Positions 1 to 13,379 of a stretch of 64,000 nucleotides of DNA are shown here, one piece after another. Both the position numbers and the translations under genes were made by a program. Origin of the DNA: Crocodylus rhombifer (Eukaryota; Chordata; Crocodylia; Crocodylidae). The stretch spans positions 6,841 to 70,840 of the forward strand of contig JAVSML010000943.1 in assembly GCA_038503035.1 (NCBI GenBank). Reading direction: 5' to 3'. The notes beneath the pieces were generated by a model. It made no database searches and was not told where the DNA came from. It worked only from the letters and a program-made list of their open reading frames with translations. The stretch's first letter is position 1; each line of letters begins with the position of its first letter.

Positions 1-1519
1 GTGCTGAGGGCTGGGGCATGAGGGTGCTTCAGCACAGGGCTAGCTGGTAGGCAGCCCCTGCACTGAAGTGACCTTATGCTTCAGCTAGCCAGGGCAGCAT
101 CTATATGTACTTGAAAAAACTCTGCAGCAGTGTAGTACTTGTATTTACAAGTATTTACAAACACTGCACTAGTGTGGAGTGTTTCGGTGAAACTACAGCA
201 ACGCTTGTAGTTTCATATGCCCTAATAAGGGCACGTGTAGACACTGAGATGTTTACTAAGCAGTTAATTAGTCAACTTTGCAGAAAACATCTCATATAGA
301 TGCACCCTGTGAGTGCCTCTGGGGACGTTTTAAAGTCCGCAGAGCAGGTACTTGCTCCCTTCACTGTGCTCAGAGGCACATCCCCTGTCCTCTCCATCCC
401 CTACCTGTGATTTTCCCTGCTGTCCCAGCATCAGGAGAAGCTTCAGAATTCCTGCCTGCTCCAGCTATACTGTGCAAAAAGAAATTACTGTGCAAGGGGC
501 TGTGCTCAGCTGGGACAGCGGTGGTGGGTGAGGTGGGTTTACCCTCCCTGTGCCTGCTCCCAGGGAGATGGGGCAGATTGGGAGAACCCATCCGTCACTC
601 ATCACAGCTGCTGTTATTGCTAGCTCAGCTAGGCCAAGCCCCCATGTGGCCTGGATTGCAAGGAAAGCAGCAGAATTAAATGGGGGAAGGAGAGGGCAGG
701 GAAATGTGCTTTTGAGCATGGTGGGGATTCTCAGCTGGTTTGTGGACTAAAAAAAATTCCCCAGAGGTTCCCACAACATGGTCTGCTAGTAGTGGAGGGG
801 CAGAGCAGAGGCTGGAGGCAGGGGTACCCAACCCTGCAAAGCAGGTTGCTACTCCCTCACTGCCATTTGGCAAATCCTAGATGTGTTCCTACACACAACA
901 TCCAGCAAAAAAAAGAAAGTGATTAAGCATTAACTGTTTAAGAGCTGCCAACCTTCATTCAAAAGTGATAACAAAGAGAGCAAGAAATGAGATGCCCCAA
1001 TTTATTTTCATACCACTTAAAATCTTCAGATTAAGTTACATTGATACCTCAGAGACAATACATACTCCTATTATATATAAATTTATCTTCAAAAGTTATT
1101 AATAAGGCAAAAAATGAATATATAGTTCATGTACTTTAGAATTAATACAGAATTATGGACACATATCAACCATGTCACAAATACATTATGAAGACATGAA
1201 TCTCAAATACTTGATTTGTGGAGGGCAAATCTGAAGAAGGTATAGTTAATGTTTAACTGCAACATTAATATATCCTTATGTAAAAGTCCTTTAAAATGTA
1301 ATCAGTGTGGAAGCAATAGCGTGCTATTAAAATTAAATAGGGTTCTATTGATTTGACACTAAAATTTATAGAACATTATAGCTGTTCTATGACTATGCAT
1401 GCTTCTCTATATTGTTTAATAATAACATATATGTCTGCTATAAGCTTTTATTTGTTTTAAAATAACTTAGGAAAAAAATAATTTGGTTATTTAGGGTTTT
1501 TAACAAGCATGTTTTCTAT
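1..1519. other. Non-coding, mostly unique sequence
   Basis: No gene is recognisable. The first 850 bases are moderately GC-rich and the rest is A+T-rich. At 226-244 a TAA is followed by GGGCACGTGTAGACAC, which resembles the ends of the Harbinger-like MITEs elsewhere in this window, so bases 1-244 may include one end of such an element. Short open frames here show no protein signature. Confidence 0.6.
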
Positions 1520-2350
1520 TAGGGCTGTGAAGCTCCAGGTGCTGATTTGATTTGGAGGAGATTTAGCACAATTCGGTGGCTGAATCTCTGAATATGAATT
1601 GAATCAGGGGACCAGTTAAAAGGTCCAAACTGATTTGAAGCTCTCTGAATCTGTTTGGAGACCTTTGGGAATTTGGGTAGTCCCCACTGGCTGCAGCAGG
1701 GAACTGGACACAGACTCCATGCTGGTAAGGAGGGACAGGGGGCTGGAGAAGGGGGCAGGTGACCATGGGGGGGGACCCCGGCCAGACCCCATCCCCTGCC
1801 TGTTCCCCCATCCCCCCAGAGTGTCCCTGACCCCTGCCTGCTCTCCCAGAGCCCTCCCCCCCATGGCTGCCCCACCTAGGCCCAGCTCCTGGTTGTTTAA
1901 AAAAAAAAGCCCCCACTCACCAACTGCTGCCAGGTGGACCCTTTGCCCCCCACTGCATGGGGGGCTCTGCCACAAGCCCCCTGCCCCCCAACTCCTCTTC
2001 CTCCCCCATGGCTGCCCTACCTGCCCCAGCTCCTGACCCCTTAACAAAAAACCTGACTTAGCTGCTGCAGCAGCCTCGGGTCTTCTGGGGGGTCATGGTA
2101 AAGGGCAGTGGGGATCACCCCCTCCCCACCCCACCTGGCAGCAGCCAGTGAGTGGGGGCTTTTTTTTTTTTTTCTTTCCAAAGAGCTGGGTGCTGAGACC
2201 AGGCAGGGCTGGGAGAGCGGGTAGGGGATGGGGCCTGTGTGATTCAGAGATTTGGCCGATTCGGAAGCAGATGAATCTCTGAATCAGGTTCATCCAAAAT
2301 TGATTCAGAACAGTGATTCAAATCACCAAATCGAATCACTGTCCCCCAAA
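1520..2350. mobile_element. Foldback-type DNA transposon, non-autonomous
   Basis: The left arm (about 1520-1630) and right arm (about 2237-2350) are A+T-rich and carry the same motifs in opposite orientation: GATTTGATTTGG on the left against the reverse complement of CCAAATCGAATC on the right, with repeated GATTC/GAATC words in both. The centre is strongly GC-rich and repeats a CATGGCTGCCC...CCAGCTCCTG block near 1863 and 2010. The left end, TAGGGCTGTGAAG, resembles the ends of the element at 58053-58857, suggesting one superfamily, probably hAT-like. Open frames on both strands in the GC-rich centre are shadows of its composition. No transposase is visible. Confidence 0.55.
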
Positions 2351-4369
2351 ATTGACTAAATCCAAAAAGAATACCAGCCACTTTGCACTGGCTTATTTTC
2401 TGTGTCATAGTAATATGTTCCAGTATTGATTGCTTTAATTGGAGAAGCCATCTCTTCATTATGTGTTTGTACACATAACAGCACAGTGATCAACAACTCT
2501 GGGCCATGGATGCAGTTCTTCAGCGGTAAGGGTCTTTGGCAATGGTCACCACAGTGGGTAAAAGTGGCAGCATCAGGTTCTTTCCCCATGTCAGCCTGCC
2601 ATGGGTAAAAGGGGCAGACAGTGCTTTCCCTTTTCTGCCAGGGGACAAAGCAGCAATAATGGCTTGTTCCTCATGTCTGCCTGCTTCTGACTTGAAATGG
2701 GTCATTTTGGCTTACAAGCTAAAAGCACTGCTGATCACTCACTGAGCACTCTTGGGATGCTATCCCAGATGGGATTTTTTTAAAATTCTCTTTTTACAAA
2801 CAACTGTGATATCAACAGTAAATTTTGATTCAGTAGAAATGTAATGGGGTTTTTGGAGGATAGGCTTCTTTTTGTAAAAAGGTTTTTTTTTATATGCGTA
2901 CAGTACAAATGATAATGGCTCTAGCTAGTCCATTTCTGCCACTGCCAATCTGCTGACCAGTTCTTTCACTGAGGTTTAATTGGGAAACATTTACATTAAA
3001 TGTTGTTGTGGCTGTGAAGATCATGCTGCCAGCCCAGGGGGAAAAAGTAAGAAGAATCACCAAAGAGAATAATAAAAGCTGGGGCAGGTGCCCCAAGCAT
3101 GAGTACTTACCGAATAACTCAACAGGAGTGAAGGAACAGGATGCACAGAGAACAGGAATGACCCAGTTTATTAGTTTCTGGCAGTTCTGGTTCTCTGGAC
3201 GCAGGACAGGGAATACTCAAAAATTGTGCCCCATAACAACCAGAAGAGGAGGATAAGATAGAGAAAGCGAGAGAATAACAGACAGACAGATGCAAAGGGA
3301 ACTTCGTGAAGAAAACCCTTAAGCTAAAAAAGGAGTAGGAAACAGCACTTCAGGAGGGGTAAAGGGATGAGAGCAAGGAGCCCTTTGAGACTAGGAAAAG
3401 TCTCCATACTTACCCCAAGAAAAGGAATTGAAAGAGGCAACTGACATGATCCAGAAACAGCTGACCATCACAACTCTGAGCCCGTAATCAGAACCGTGAA
3501 CAAGGGTACTGCAGGCAAGAGTGCTTGTGCAAACAGACACTTGGAGTCTTGCAGCCCTCTGAGACACATTTGTGCTAAGTAAGGAATGACCTGACTGTAC
3601 CCAGCCAGTAGTATCCAATTTATTCAGTCAACTAGAAAAGAGCTGCAGTAGGAGACTCGAGAAAAATCCTAGGTAGAAGGATAGTAGCCAAGTAGGAGAG
3701 CTAGGCCTCCCTCCTCCTTTTTCCTTTGTCACTCCAAGTCATGGCAGGTGAGATCAGGTGGGTAAGCGAGAAAAACAAACAAACCCTACTATAAATATTG
3801 GCTGTAATGCTGTAAATACACAAGATTTAGAGCCCAAACTATCAGTTACATGAGTAGGAGCCACTTCAAGTAGTGATTCCTCTTACAGTTATCATGGATT
3901 CAATTAAAACCAGAGTAATATGCTTAGTCCTGGTTCAGAGTATTATTCAAACATTTTGTTTTTGGTTTCTCTCTATCAAATAGAATGGGCTAAGTTTGCA
4001 GAAAGAACCCAGAAATCAACCCTTTTCCTCCAATTAGCTGGAATTATCCATTCACACAATCCTCCATGAGACATCCAGCTCAGCCTAAAGGAAATGTCAG
4101 ATAGTAGCAAACTTTTGTAATTATGCAAGGCCGGACAAGAATATGGGATGTGGAAGAAACTTCCTGGGCAGAAAGGAGCGTCAAAGTCTGGCTAACAGAG
4201 TGAGGTGAAAGAAGAATGGGTGATTGCTGGGAAGTATATTTTTGTATAAATAACAAATTTAACAATGAAACAATAAAAAAGAACAAACTTCTGAGTATGA
4301 GTCTGTAGCTTCAGATATTTCCCAAAGTTGCAAATCTAATTAAGAAACGTATAATAGATGTACTGTAGA
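2351..4369. other. Non-coding stretch, nothing recognised
   Basis: Unique-looking sequence with no open frame carrying a recognisable domain. On the minus strand around 3060-3420 an AATAAA and a GTAAGT donor-like site vaguely resemble an old LTR, but no termini or primer site could be defined. Confidence 0.5.
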
Positions 4370-5330
4370 TGGAAAACACTGGATCAGTTTCCCAGAGCCC
4401 AGTGGTCAGGTTTGCAAGTGGCAATCAAAGGATCTTGTAGTTTAAAGAACTGGGCCCTAGATAACAGAGTGAAATTGAACAAAGTGAGAGGTGTTACATT
4501 TTGTGAAAAAGAAATGAACAAATACAGAAAGGGAGATGATTGGCTATGTAGTAATGTTGCTAAGAAAGATCTTGGTGGATCATAGACTCAACACAAGCAA
4601 AGAAAATGATGCATTAGCTTTTCTGATAGAGGTTTCACTTTATGTGGGTTTTGGATGTGTGAATTCACTCTTATGTGATAACCCTTTTTGTACCAAAAAT
4701 TCATTATATGCAAGGTAAATTCACTCTTATGAGATCAGTGTGGTGGAAGGCTGCAGTCAGTTGCTTTGTGTAGTGCATTGCGGGAGTGATGTGCACCAAA
4801 ATATAGTCTCCTGTGTGGATCTGTGCTCCTTGCTCATTTTCTGTGATGTGTTTCTGTAGTTGCCATCCCTGTTATGATAATACCTTGTGCTTGTGTGTAC
4901 TGTCTGCTATTGATGAGTATCAAAATTGTGTTGTAAAAGTAGTAGAAATAGGTCTGGGGGTCACGGTGCAGTCAAGTTTTTTTAACATATCCCTATTTGT
5001 TACATTGTAAAGTGGGTTCCCTTTATGCAAATTTGAGTTATGTGCGGTTTTCCAGGGCTCTCCAATTTAAAAAGGATCTGAAGTAACTGGAGAATCAAGC
5101 AAGAAAGATTACAGACTTGTTACAATGAAGTGTACAAGAAAAGTACAAAAAAATACAAGAAAAGGACTGGTAAGGGAACAGAGTTTGGAAGAGGGGGGGA
5201 GGAGTCGTGATAGCCATGTTCAAATATTTGATGGGTTGCCATAAAGAGGGGAAATAACTGTTTTCTGTAACAGGACACCTGAGGTGGTACCTGTTATTAA
5301 AGGGGAAAAGACCACATCTGTGCTGCAATA
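4370..5330 (+). mobile_element. Decayed CR1 LINE fragment with internal insertion
   Basis: Translation of 4370-4590 gives the late reverse-transcriptase region of CR1, including the pattern YRKGDDWLCSNVAKKDLGG, which normally precedes the 'H-LNTS' block. Homology stops near 4630 and resumes near 5066 (F-KKDLK) and again near 5205 (MFKYLMGCHKEGK). The 430 bases between are A+T-rich, lack CR1 features, and end in a GTTATGTGCGGTTTTCCAGGGC-like sequence that may belong to a Tigger-type element. The copy is full of frameshifts and stops and is not functional. It is inferred to be an old CR1 later hit by another transposon. Confidence 0.6.
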
Positions 5331-5825
5331 GGGAAAGCAGAATGATACAGGGAGCCAGGAACACAGGTGCTCCCAATGAACCCCTGTCCTGGCCCCGGCT
5401 GGGAAACATGTGAGGGTCAGGCTAGGCACACTGGCTCCTAGGGGAGGAGTCAGGGGAGAAGCCAGGGGAGAAAAGGGGGAAGGGGGCTGAAAGGAAGCCC
5501 CTGAAGAGTGACACTATGGGGACAATGCAGACTGGTGGAGCAGACCCCTGCAAAGATGGATGTCTGGAACCCCACCATAACACAACTAATCACAGGTACT
5601 GCTGGAAGGCAGTGCAGACACCCACATTGAAGAGGGATGCAGCAGCTAAGGTGAGGAAAGACTTGGCATGGGGCCCCATCCACAGAAAGAGAAGCCAGCA
5701 GCCAGTTGGGAAGGCAGGAGGTGTGGGGTGATCCCCCTCCACTGCAAAGGTGGCTCGGAAAGGTTAAGGGCCAGATAGGATGTAGACCCGCCCCCCCCAT
5801 CTCCCCAGCCTCCAGTGGAGGTCAA
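5331..5825. other. GC-rich unassigned insertion between CR1 pieces
   Basis: This stretch is G-rich on the plus strand, with repeats such as AGGGGAGGAGTCAGGGGAGAAG. It lies between two CR1 remnants that cover the same part of the LINE, so it may be an unrelated insertion. No termini or coding signature were identified. Confidence 0.35.
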
Positions 5826-6050
5826 CAAAAATGGTTAGAGGGCTGGAACACATGATTTATGAGGAGCGGCTGAGGAAACTGGGCTCATTTAGTCTGCAGA
5901 AGAAAAGACTGAGGGGGGGGATTTCATAGCAGCCTTTAATTACCTAAAGGGTGGTTCCAAAGAGGATGGAGCTAGACTGTTCTCATTGATGGCAGGAGAC
6001 AGAACAAGGAGCAATGGTCTCAAGTCTGGATGCTCTTCTTAAGTTGAAGG
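5826..6050 (+). mobile_element. CR1 LINE 3'-end fragment
   Basis: Reading the plus strand gives [18 protein letters not shown] followed by SLQKKRLRG, the conserved C-terminal region of CR1 reverse transcriptase (compare YDARLRAMGLFSLEKRRLRG in the longer copy at 49.4 kb). The frame breaks soon afterwards. It overlaps in LINE coordinates with the fragment ending near 5330, so it is probably a separate insertion. Confidence 0.7.
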
Positions 6051-6299
6051 TACTAATGCCTTATATAATAAAATGGTTTTAAATTATTTATAGGTCATGT
6101 TTTTGAGGATAAGAAAAGGTAAGAAAAGATTTGTGGGTTTAAGAAGTGAACAATTTGTAACAGATTATATGTTAAAAGAAAAGAAAGACAACATTTATTT
6201 TCTATTATTTGTAATATTCATGAGTCACCAATGAAGTGAAACGGAAACCACATTCAATATATAGTTTTTGTTTAATTTCTCATTAAGAAGGTGCTGTTA

Positions 6300-6770
6300 T
6301 AAACCAGCATGCCCCGGGAGCCTGGAGGGCTACAGCGTGCTGCCGCCAGTGGCAGCAGCACTGATGGTGGAGAGAACATGGCAGTGGCAAGCAGGGAGCG
6401 CCCACAGGCAGCCATGGCACTGCTGGCGGGGAGGCGGGGCATGAGCGCTGACCGGCAGTTGGCGACCACCCACAGATACCACTGGCAGCATTGGTGGTAG
6501 CCAGAGGTGATTATAGACCACCCGCAGATGCTGCCAGTGGTGTTGCCAATGAGGGGGAAGTGGCAAGCAGCTATTGCCCGCAGGCAGCGCCGGCAGTGCC
6601 TTTTCACAGGGGATGCACCACCAAACTCAGGGGGTGCACATTCACCCACGTGCACCCCCTGTATGTTGCCAATGCCCTCAGCATCAGTGATACACCCACA
6701 CCTCTGCCAACCACCTCCATTTCCCCACCAACATGCTCAAAAGGGTATACTGATCCACTTCGAAAAAAAT
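6300..6770. repeat. GC- and CpG-rich island, probable repeat
   Basis: A sharp GC-rich block inside A+T-rich DNA. It reuses words such as GGCAGCAG, GTGGCAAGCAG and CCAGTGGT, and includes GGGGGTGCACATTC and its near-inverse GTGCACCCCCTG around 6629-6661. Open frames on both strands are compositional. It could be an unnamed transposon interior or LTR; no termini were found. Confidence 0.4.
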
Positions 6771-9700
6771 CCCTCTCATAGTATGATGGGATTACGCTAT
6801 GGCATTATAAAATTATTGTTGCCATTGTGTTGAACTGTAATGGTTAAACACTGACAAAGACAGGCCCCATAAAACTTGTCAGTGAATAAATCAGCAGCAT
6901 AGTTGCTGTAAAACCAACAGTATAAAACAATTATAGTGGGAATCAGTGCAATACACCTAAACAGAGGCCCTACTTAGAGCCTACTCTAAGTCTGTATTGT
7001 CACTGTGATAAAGAACTAAGTTACAAGTCTTTACTATGGAATAATGAGTTTACCAGAAGCAAAGTAGCACTGAGAATGACAAAGTTCCCTGCCATGCTGC
7101 AGAAAACAATTTATCATCTATATGTGCAATTGTGATGTTAATCTATACAGAGTAAATAGTAACATTTACTTTTGATGAGCTTAGCTAATGAGAGAGAGTG
7201 CAAATATATGTTCCTTTAACAGGAAACTTAACAATTGTAAAGATTATTTTTTTAAATCAAGGAGGAAAAAGGGTCTGGGATTAATTATTTCAAACACAGC
7301 AAACCTATAAGAACCAGGAAAAATAGGGATAGAAAAAAAATCCTCTAAAAAAAACCGGTTTGTTTTATTATAAAAGGTAATAAGATAGCTCCTCAAGATA
7401 AGTTTTCAAATATTGAAAAATGCACTTACAGATCGAGGAGATTTCTTACACATGCAAATTAAGCATCTCAGATATAAAACGTTGAAAAGGATGAGCAGAA
7501 GGTTGATAATCTAGTCTCACAGATAAGCCTTTGTTACAGGATTTACAATCTTTCCAGAGTTGGAGGAGAGTAAATCATGGCCCAACACACCAATCTGTTG
7601 TAATGTTTTTGTTTTGTCTTCTTGTTTTTTTAAAAAAAAGAGAAATTAAGAACTTATGAATCTTCTGGCTGAGTGAAGAGCATGTTCTAACCCTACATTC
7701 AAAAAAGGCAAAGAAATGATCATACTTTCCAAAATGTCTGAGTACCCTAGAATTCTAGACGCACCAAAACATTGTTGCATTTCCCATAAAATTATGAGCA
7801 AAATCACTCTTCCTACAATTTCACTGGACTCCTGGAAAGTCTTCTGAAATTTCCCACACTCTATACTAAAGAGATGCTGTGAGAACTATAAAATGGAATT
7901 ATAGACAAATGAAAATTAGAACTACTAAGTGCTACTATAGACTCAGGAAGACTGCATTCAGTAGCTAAACTAGACACACTAATGTTTTTCCACTTATGCT
8001 ACTGTAGTTCCATTCATTTATTTGGTGCATTTGCCTAGCATTGAATAGAATAGTATGAACTAAGATGCATCAACAGCAAAATGTTTCACTTTAAATTAGA
8101 AATGGGCAATCTATACCTTTAAAAACGAAACAAATCAGTTATTTCACTGTTCCAACTGCAGTCACTCATGTTTTGCAGTTACCAAATTATAAAATAACAC
8201 AAAAGCTTATTGTAAGTAAAGCTGCAATGGTATTACATTTATATGAGAAGGCAAATCTTAAAGTACAGGAGGAAAGCTAGCAAATAACAGGAAACACTCG
8301 CAATATGAAAATGTATGTCACAAAAGTATTTTTTCCAATAAAATTATATATTATGAAATACTGCAGAGCCAGAGGAGCTTGCAATGATTGATTTTTAATT
8401 TTAAGACAAAATCTGTCAGGCTTTAACAAACTTTCACTGAACTGAATTAATTTTTCAAGCTGCAATATTATATGTACCAAAGCTAACTTCCCACATTACA
8501 AAATAAGTTATTTTATTTACTCAAAGAAATGAAGAGAGCGTGTCGGGGGGTGTTTTGTGAACAATATCACTACTCAGATTTTATTTTGCTATTACTGGGA
8601 CAACCAGAAAGACCTCCACGTCACTTTATATGCTATAATAAAGAAGTGAATGTAGCATTGTATTTTTACAGAGATTTTTTGTATTTTTCCTTGTTTTGTT
8701 TTCAGTTGTTATTATTTACAGAAATTCTCACCATGTTTTGGGTCTGATGGTTATTTAAAAATAATGTTCTGCATCTGGAAAAGAACAGAATGAAGAAAAG
8801 ATTCTGCTACACTACAACGGGCATCTTGCAAATATACACACAGACACACACAGACACAGAAAACAGTCTGTGAAACTGATTTCCCCCCCCTCACACAGTG
8901 GCCACTGAAAGTAGAGAGAAGTGTATGGTTAATGAAACTTTTTTTTTTCTATTGGAAAATGGAGGCAGCCACTACTTACAGGAACAAGGTCATTATCTAT
9001 GACCTTTGGCTCTCTGAAAATTAGTTCTCACATTGCAAATTTATATTTATTATGAAATAGTGCTGCAATTGTTTGTATCCCTTTACCCCAGGGAGTTAAA
9101 AACACTTTGTAGAGATGGCCAGTATTAGATATGTTACACATACAACAACTGAAACAAAAATAGGCAGCCTCAGATTTTCCAGTTCAGCTTCTGCATTACT
9201 TCAAATAATGTTTACCTTATACTCCCATATCTCAAAATCAGTCTATACATAAAAGGCAATAGTACCATCTTGGACTTTTTTTAATTTAAGAAATTAAATC
9301 CTAGAGCCAAAATTGTCCAAAGCAATAATTTTGGTGCCTCAGTTTGTGAGACCCAAACTTGCGATAGGTTATGGCCACCTAATTTATTGGACATTCCTAA
9401 ATAATTGAGAATAAATAATTTGCTAAGGTCACAAATAAATTTACTGGAATAGGCAAGAATATAATCCTGGTTTCCTGATCTGCTTGCAGTGTCCAGTCCA
9501 GCACCACACCATTGCTCAATTTTTCACTTTGCCAAAATAAGGTAGGGTAGGGGGAAGGAGCAGGAACAGGGCTCGCATGACATAAGTATTCCACGATGTC
9601 GATCACTTGCAGTCTTAGATATTCATACATTTGCTCTGAGGAACTGAGATGTATAACATTTCTTTTTACCACCAGAATAATAAATTAGTTTATGAAAAGT

Positions 9701-9960
9701 GACAAGAACAGTTCTGTATAAAAGAACTTCCACATTACTCCATGTCACTGATCAAAGATGTCAGAGCATTTGTTTCAATCTTAGTTCTTTCAGCAGTTCT
9801 TCAGTTAGGTTAGTATGAAATGTCATGTGCATTAAACATAGCATATATTTATCTATGAACTCCAAACTCTAATTATCTATCAGTATTTCACACTTAAAAG
9901 AGCATACATCTGTGCTTTGCAGGGATCTTATTGATGCTTTCAATTAAAAAAAAGTAGTCA
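6771..9960. other. Long non-coding stretch, nothing recognised
   Basis: A+T-rich unique-looking sequence without a recognisable gene. It contains a short CA/GACA-rich patch at 8835-8870 and an interrupted poly-T at 8940. No transposon ends were identified. Confidence 0.6.
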
Positions 9961-10640
9961 ATCTACAAGTTTTCTCCACGCGCAGTAGATGATAAGGCCT
10001 AAAATAAAGTTTGTAGATGCATTATTTATCACCACGTGATGATGGCACTTAGGATGCCGCTTCGTATCCTCTTATAATCTCCCAAAGAACTATAGGTACC
10101 CCGACTTTCCCACCTGCCACATCTTGGATGTTATTATAATATGTTCTAATTTATGATGTCACTAGTCGGGAGGTTTATTATATATATTTCATGGGTTTTT
10201 TTGTTTGTTTGTTGGGTTTTTTTGTATATGTGCCTCTATTAGGAGTCCCATTATTATAGAGGAATACCTCGCTCGTCTTCTTGACTATCCACACGCACTC
10301 GCCAATATATATATTCACAGTCTGATTCAGATTAACATTTGTCTTTATTTTTATCTTTTATCACTGTATATAAACTTTCTTTACTTTTAGGCAGAAGTTG
10401 TCCATTTATATCCTTTTCGTTTTTTTTCTTTAGCCTTATCAGTCATATCAACTTTGTAATTTTCTCTATGTAATGTTCTTACATAACTGCTATCAATTTG
10501 GTCAGACTGAACTTGGTATTAGAAAATGAAGTTCTTTATCTCTTGTTCGTCTGTTTATTTTTTGGGGGCAGACTTTTATCTTCAAACCCCGCCGTATACT
10601 TTCTCTTTATTTTGTTGCTATAAGTGTGTACTTTTTATCC
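9961..10640. other. Compositionally distinct block of unknown origin
   Basis: Compared with both flanks this block is T-rich on the plus strand yet keeps several CpG dinucleotides (for example CCACGCGCAG, ATGCCGCTTCGTATCC, CACTAGTCGGGAGG). No protein domain is recognised in any frame. It may be a relatively young insertion of a repeat I cannot name. Confidence 0.3.
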
Positions 10641-11660
10641 TGCATGTGCCTGAAGCCTTGAATCCTCGTGACAGACACCCAGAGGCTGTCTCCAAGCTTG
10701 AGAGAGTGGGTCAATTCACTCAATTCACCACCTCTGCAGCAGGAAAAGCAGTGACAGATAGGGAGTGGGGGCAAGCAGCTTGCCCCTGCTGCCTGCCTCC
10801 CCCATTTACCTCTCCTTGGGTCTGCTCCCCTGATGCCTCTGTACCCTCACACCACTTCAGCCCCCAGAAAGCCTTGCCCCCCAGTCCCCACCACCTCTCC
10901 TCCCCCCCACTGCTATATTGCCACAATTGCCTTCCAATGCACATGAGATATGACGGAAATGTTTTTATGACACTTGCAAAGAAAGATACCCCAGCCCCAT
11001 ATGCCACACACTATAGCCTAATAAAGCTAGAAGGGAAAAGTAGATGAATAGAGTCTAGACAAGTGCAGATGTTTGTTTCCCTTGGGACAAGTAGCAGCAG
11101 CACACCTGATGCTGCAGTTATTTGGACCCAAGGAATGCCCATGCCACACGTACTTTGGTGCACAGCAAGTTGCCTTAGCAGCGGTAGGGGAGGCTTGGGC
11201 CAGCACTGTGTTGGCCCCAGAAGCCTTACCTGGGGGCCTCCTGGGGCAGCAGCAGTGGTGATCCTGCCAGGCAGAACCTGGCCGGCAGCCACAGTGCATC
11301 TTTGGGCAGCTCGGCTCTGCTTTTCAGTGGTGCATGCTGCCCGTGCTGTGTGCTGCTCCATTTTTGGCTTCTTTTTCCCACAGGTTTTTTTGACCTCTGG
11401 ATATCCATGGGTAAAAAAAAAAAAACCACGGTAAAAAAAACCAGAGCAGTGCACACATGAGGAGTGTGCCCTTGCAGCATGGAGAACACCTGACTGTGTG
11501 GTATGTGGTGCTGCCAGATGTGTTTGCAGTGCCCTATACTGTACAGCCGCACTCATCTGGACACACCCATAGTATGCAACCATTTGTAGCTCAGCAAAGC
11601 ACCAGAGTCATCGTTCTCCATCTAGGTGACCTAAACCTTCTCCCTCTCAAACAATGAAAG
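10641..11660. other. GC-rich non-coding stretch, probable repeats
   Basis: This interval alternates CT-rich and CAG-rich stretches, with long open frames on both strands that lack recognisable motifs and are best explained by composition. An A-rich interrupted pair (AAAAAAACCACGG then AAAAAACCAGAG) lies near 11413-11450. No gene is called. Confidence 0.4.
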
Positions 11661-13379
11661 TTGGTATATTCCAAGTGTCATGTTCTTCTTTTTTGGTCCC
11701 ACACTACCACACATCTGTTGCCAAAGAAATTTAAAAAAATAAAATACTAGATTAAATACAAAGCCTGAACTTTTACATTCCAGGGCCAAGAATATAATTA
11801 ATTATGCAATGCCATACAAAGTAAAAATAGGATAAAGTTTTGGGGGGAAACAAAATTCAGCCTAATTGAGGGAAATCCATAACAAGCAATAAATAATTAA
11901 ATGCTTTAAATATAACGGTATTTATCTCCAAACTTATGGCTGTGTTTGATACTGGCACATATCAAAAAGTTTAATATAGTAGTCGAAGTCCTTTAAGTGG
12001 TGTGAATAACAAAAGTAATGGTGTTATACTGCACCTGAAGTCCCCAGTCTGAAGTGCATCCTAGCATACTGCCAATTTCTCCTCTTGTGGGAAATGTTCC
12101 AATCACCGTTCTTTGTTGAGGTAATGAATTGCTCGTTATTTGATATTCTTTGATTTTTCCATAATCATATGGAAAAGTTAGTGTGAAGTGCTACCTTGCT
12201 GTTAAAAAGTTGTTTGATAAAATAATTCTTTAATTAAAGAATTCTTCAACTGTCGTTGCTGGTCTGAAGTGTTTCAAGATCCAGAGTATAAATTTCTATC
12301 TGAGCCAATTCTGGATGTGTCCAGAAATATAACAGTAATGTAAATAATTTATTAAAAATAAAGGAAAATAATTGACTTTTCACCACCTCTGTCCCTTGGA
12401 AGCATCTGCAGATCAAGCAGACTATATTGATTGAGAAAGATTTTCAAGCTACGCTTCACTACCTTGTCAGCTAGATTAAAACAAAATAAAAAATATCAAA
12501 AGTTACTTATAACAGGCACCTGGGAAATAGTACCACATAGACATGTGACTATAGCTTAATACAAGCCTGTTCATGAGTACAGTCAAACTCATCAGAAATT
12601 TACCAGTATATCCAGAATCACTAGTGGAGTTCAGCAAAGCACATGGGATTATAGTATGAGCATCTACACAATTTGCTGTAACTGCTACTTGGTTTCAGCA
12701 TGTCAAGTGCAAAGGCACTTGGATGGACATTGGACAATACCAGTACAGTGTCTACTACTTACAATACCTATTTGTGACAAGAGGAGCCTTTGGGTGCCTG
12801 TCACTTCATTACTAAAGCAGAAAGACATTTACAAATTAGGAAGATAGCACTATGTATTTGTCATGCCTTCAGAGAATTAAATGAAAAAGCAAGCTTTGGG
12901 TGAACAAACATTCAATAAGCCCAAGGCAAAAGTGTTCTAAATATGGTGCTCTACTCAAGGCACGCTAGATTAAGTCAGAACTGAACAAAACACACATGCG
13001 CTGTTTGGCGGGGGGGGGAATAGGAGCCTGCCTGCCCGCAGAGGCTGAGGCCAGCAGGCTGGGAGCACTCCTGCACACCTCCCAGGAGAGCCCAGCTGAA
13101 CCCAGCCAAGCACCTGAACACCCCTGGTTGGCCAGCAGGCCCTTTTCCCCAGCCCTGTCCCCTGTCCCCGCTACAAGCTGGCTGCTATCAGCACCAGCAG
13201 CTGTGTAGCCTGGGGGATGGAAAGGAGCCCCACTGCCATGTAGACACCCCCACCCACCCTCAAGCTTTCAGGAATAGGACTTGGTGGGAGCCAGGCTAGG
13301 TCTGTGCAGCACAAAAACTTTGTTCCCACAGGTGCAACCAGAGGGCTTTGCCATTTTTCTCTGCATCAAAAAGTATGAC
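11661..13379. other. Non-coding stretch with short GC-rich patch
   Basis: 11661-12990 is A+T-rich and unique-looking. 12996-13370 is GC-rich, begins with a run of G at about 13011-13018, and leads into the array that follows. No gene or transposon end is recognisable. Confidence 0.5.

Noticed and set aside
1519..2047. Several overlapping open frames of 110-140 codons on both strands
   Set aside because: All sit in the GC-rich core of a foldback transposon and overlap each other; no motif is visible.
3060..3420. Possible antisense LTR with AATAAA and GTAAGT
   Set aside because: No inverted termini, TATA box or primer-binding site could be identified.
10526..11047. 173-codon plus-strand open frame
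   Set aside because: Crosses a clear compositional boundary at about 10640 and has no motif; probably chance.
11011..11583. 190-codon minus-strand open frame
   Set aside because: Overlaps comparable frames on the opposite strand, contains poly-Phe from an A-run, and shows no recognised domain.
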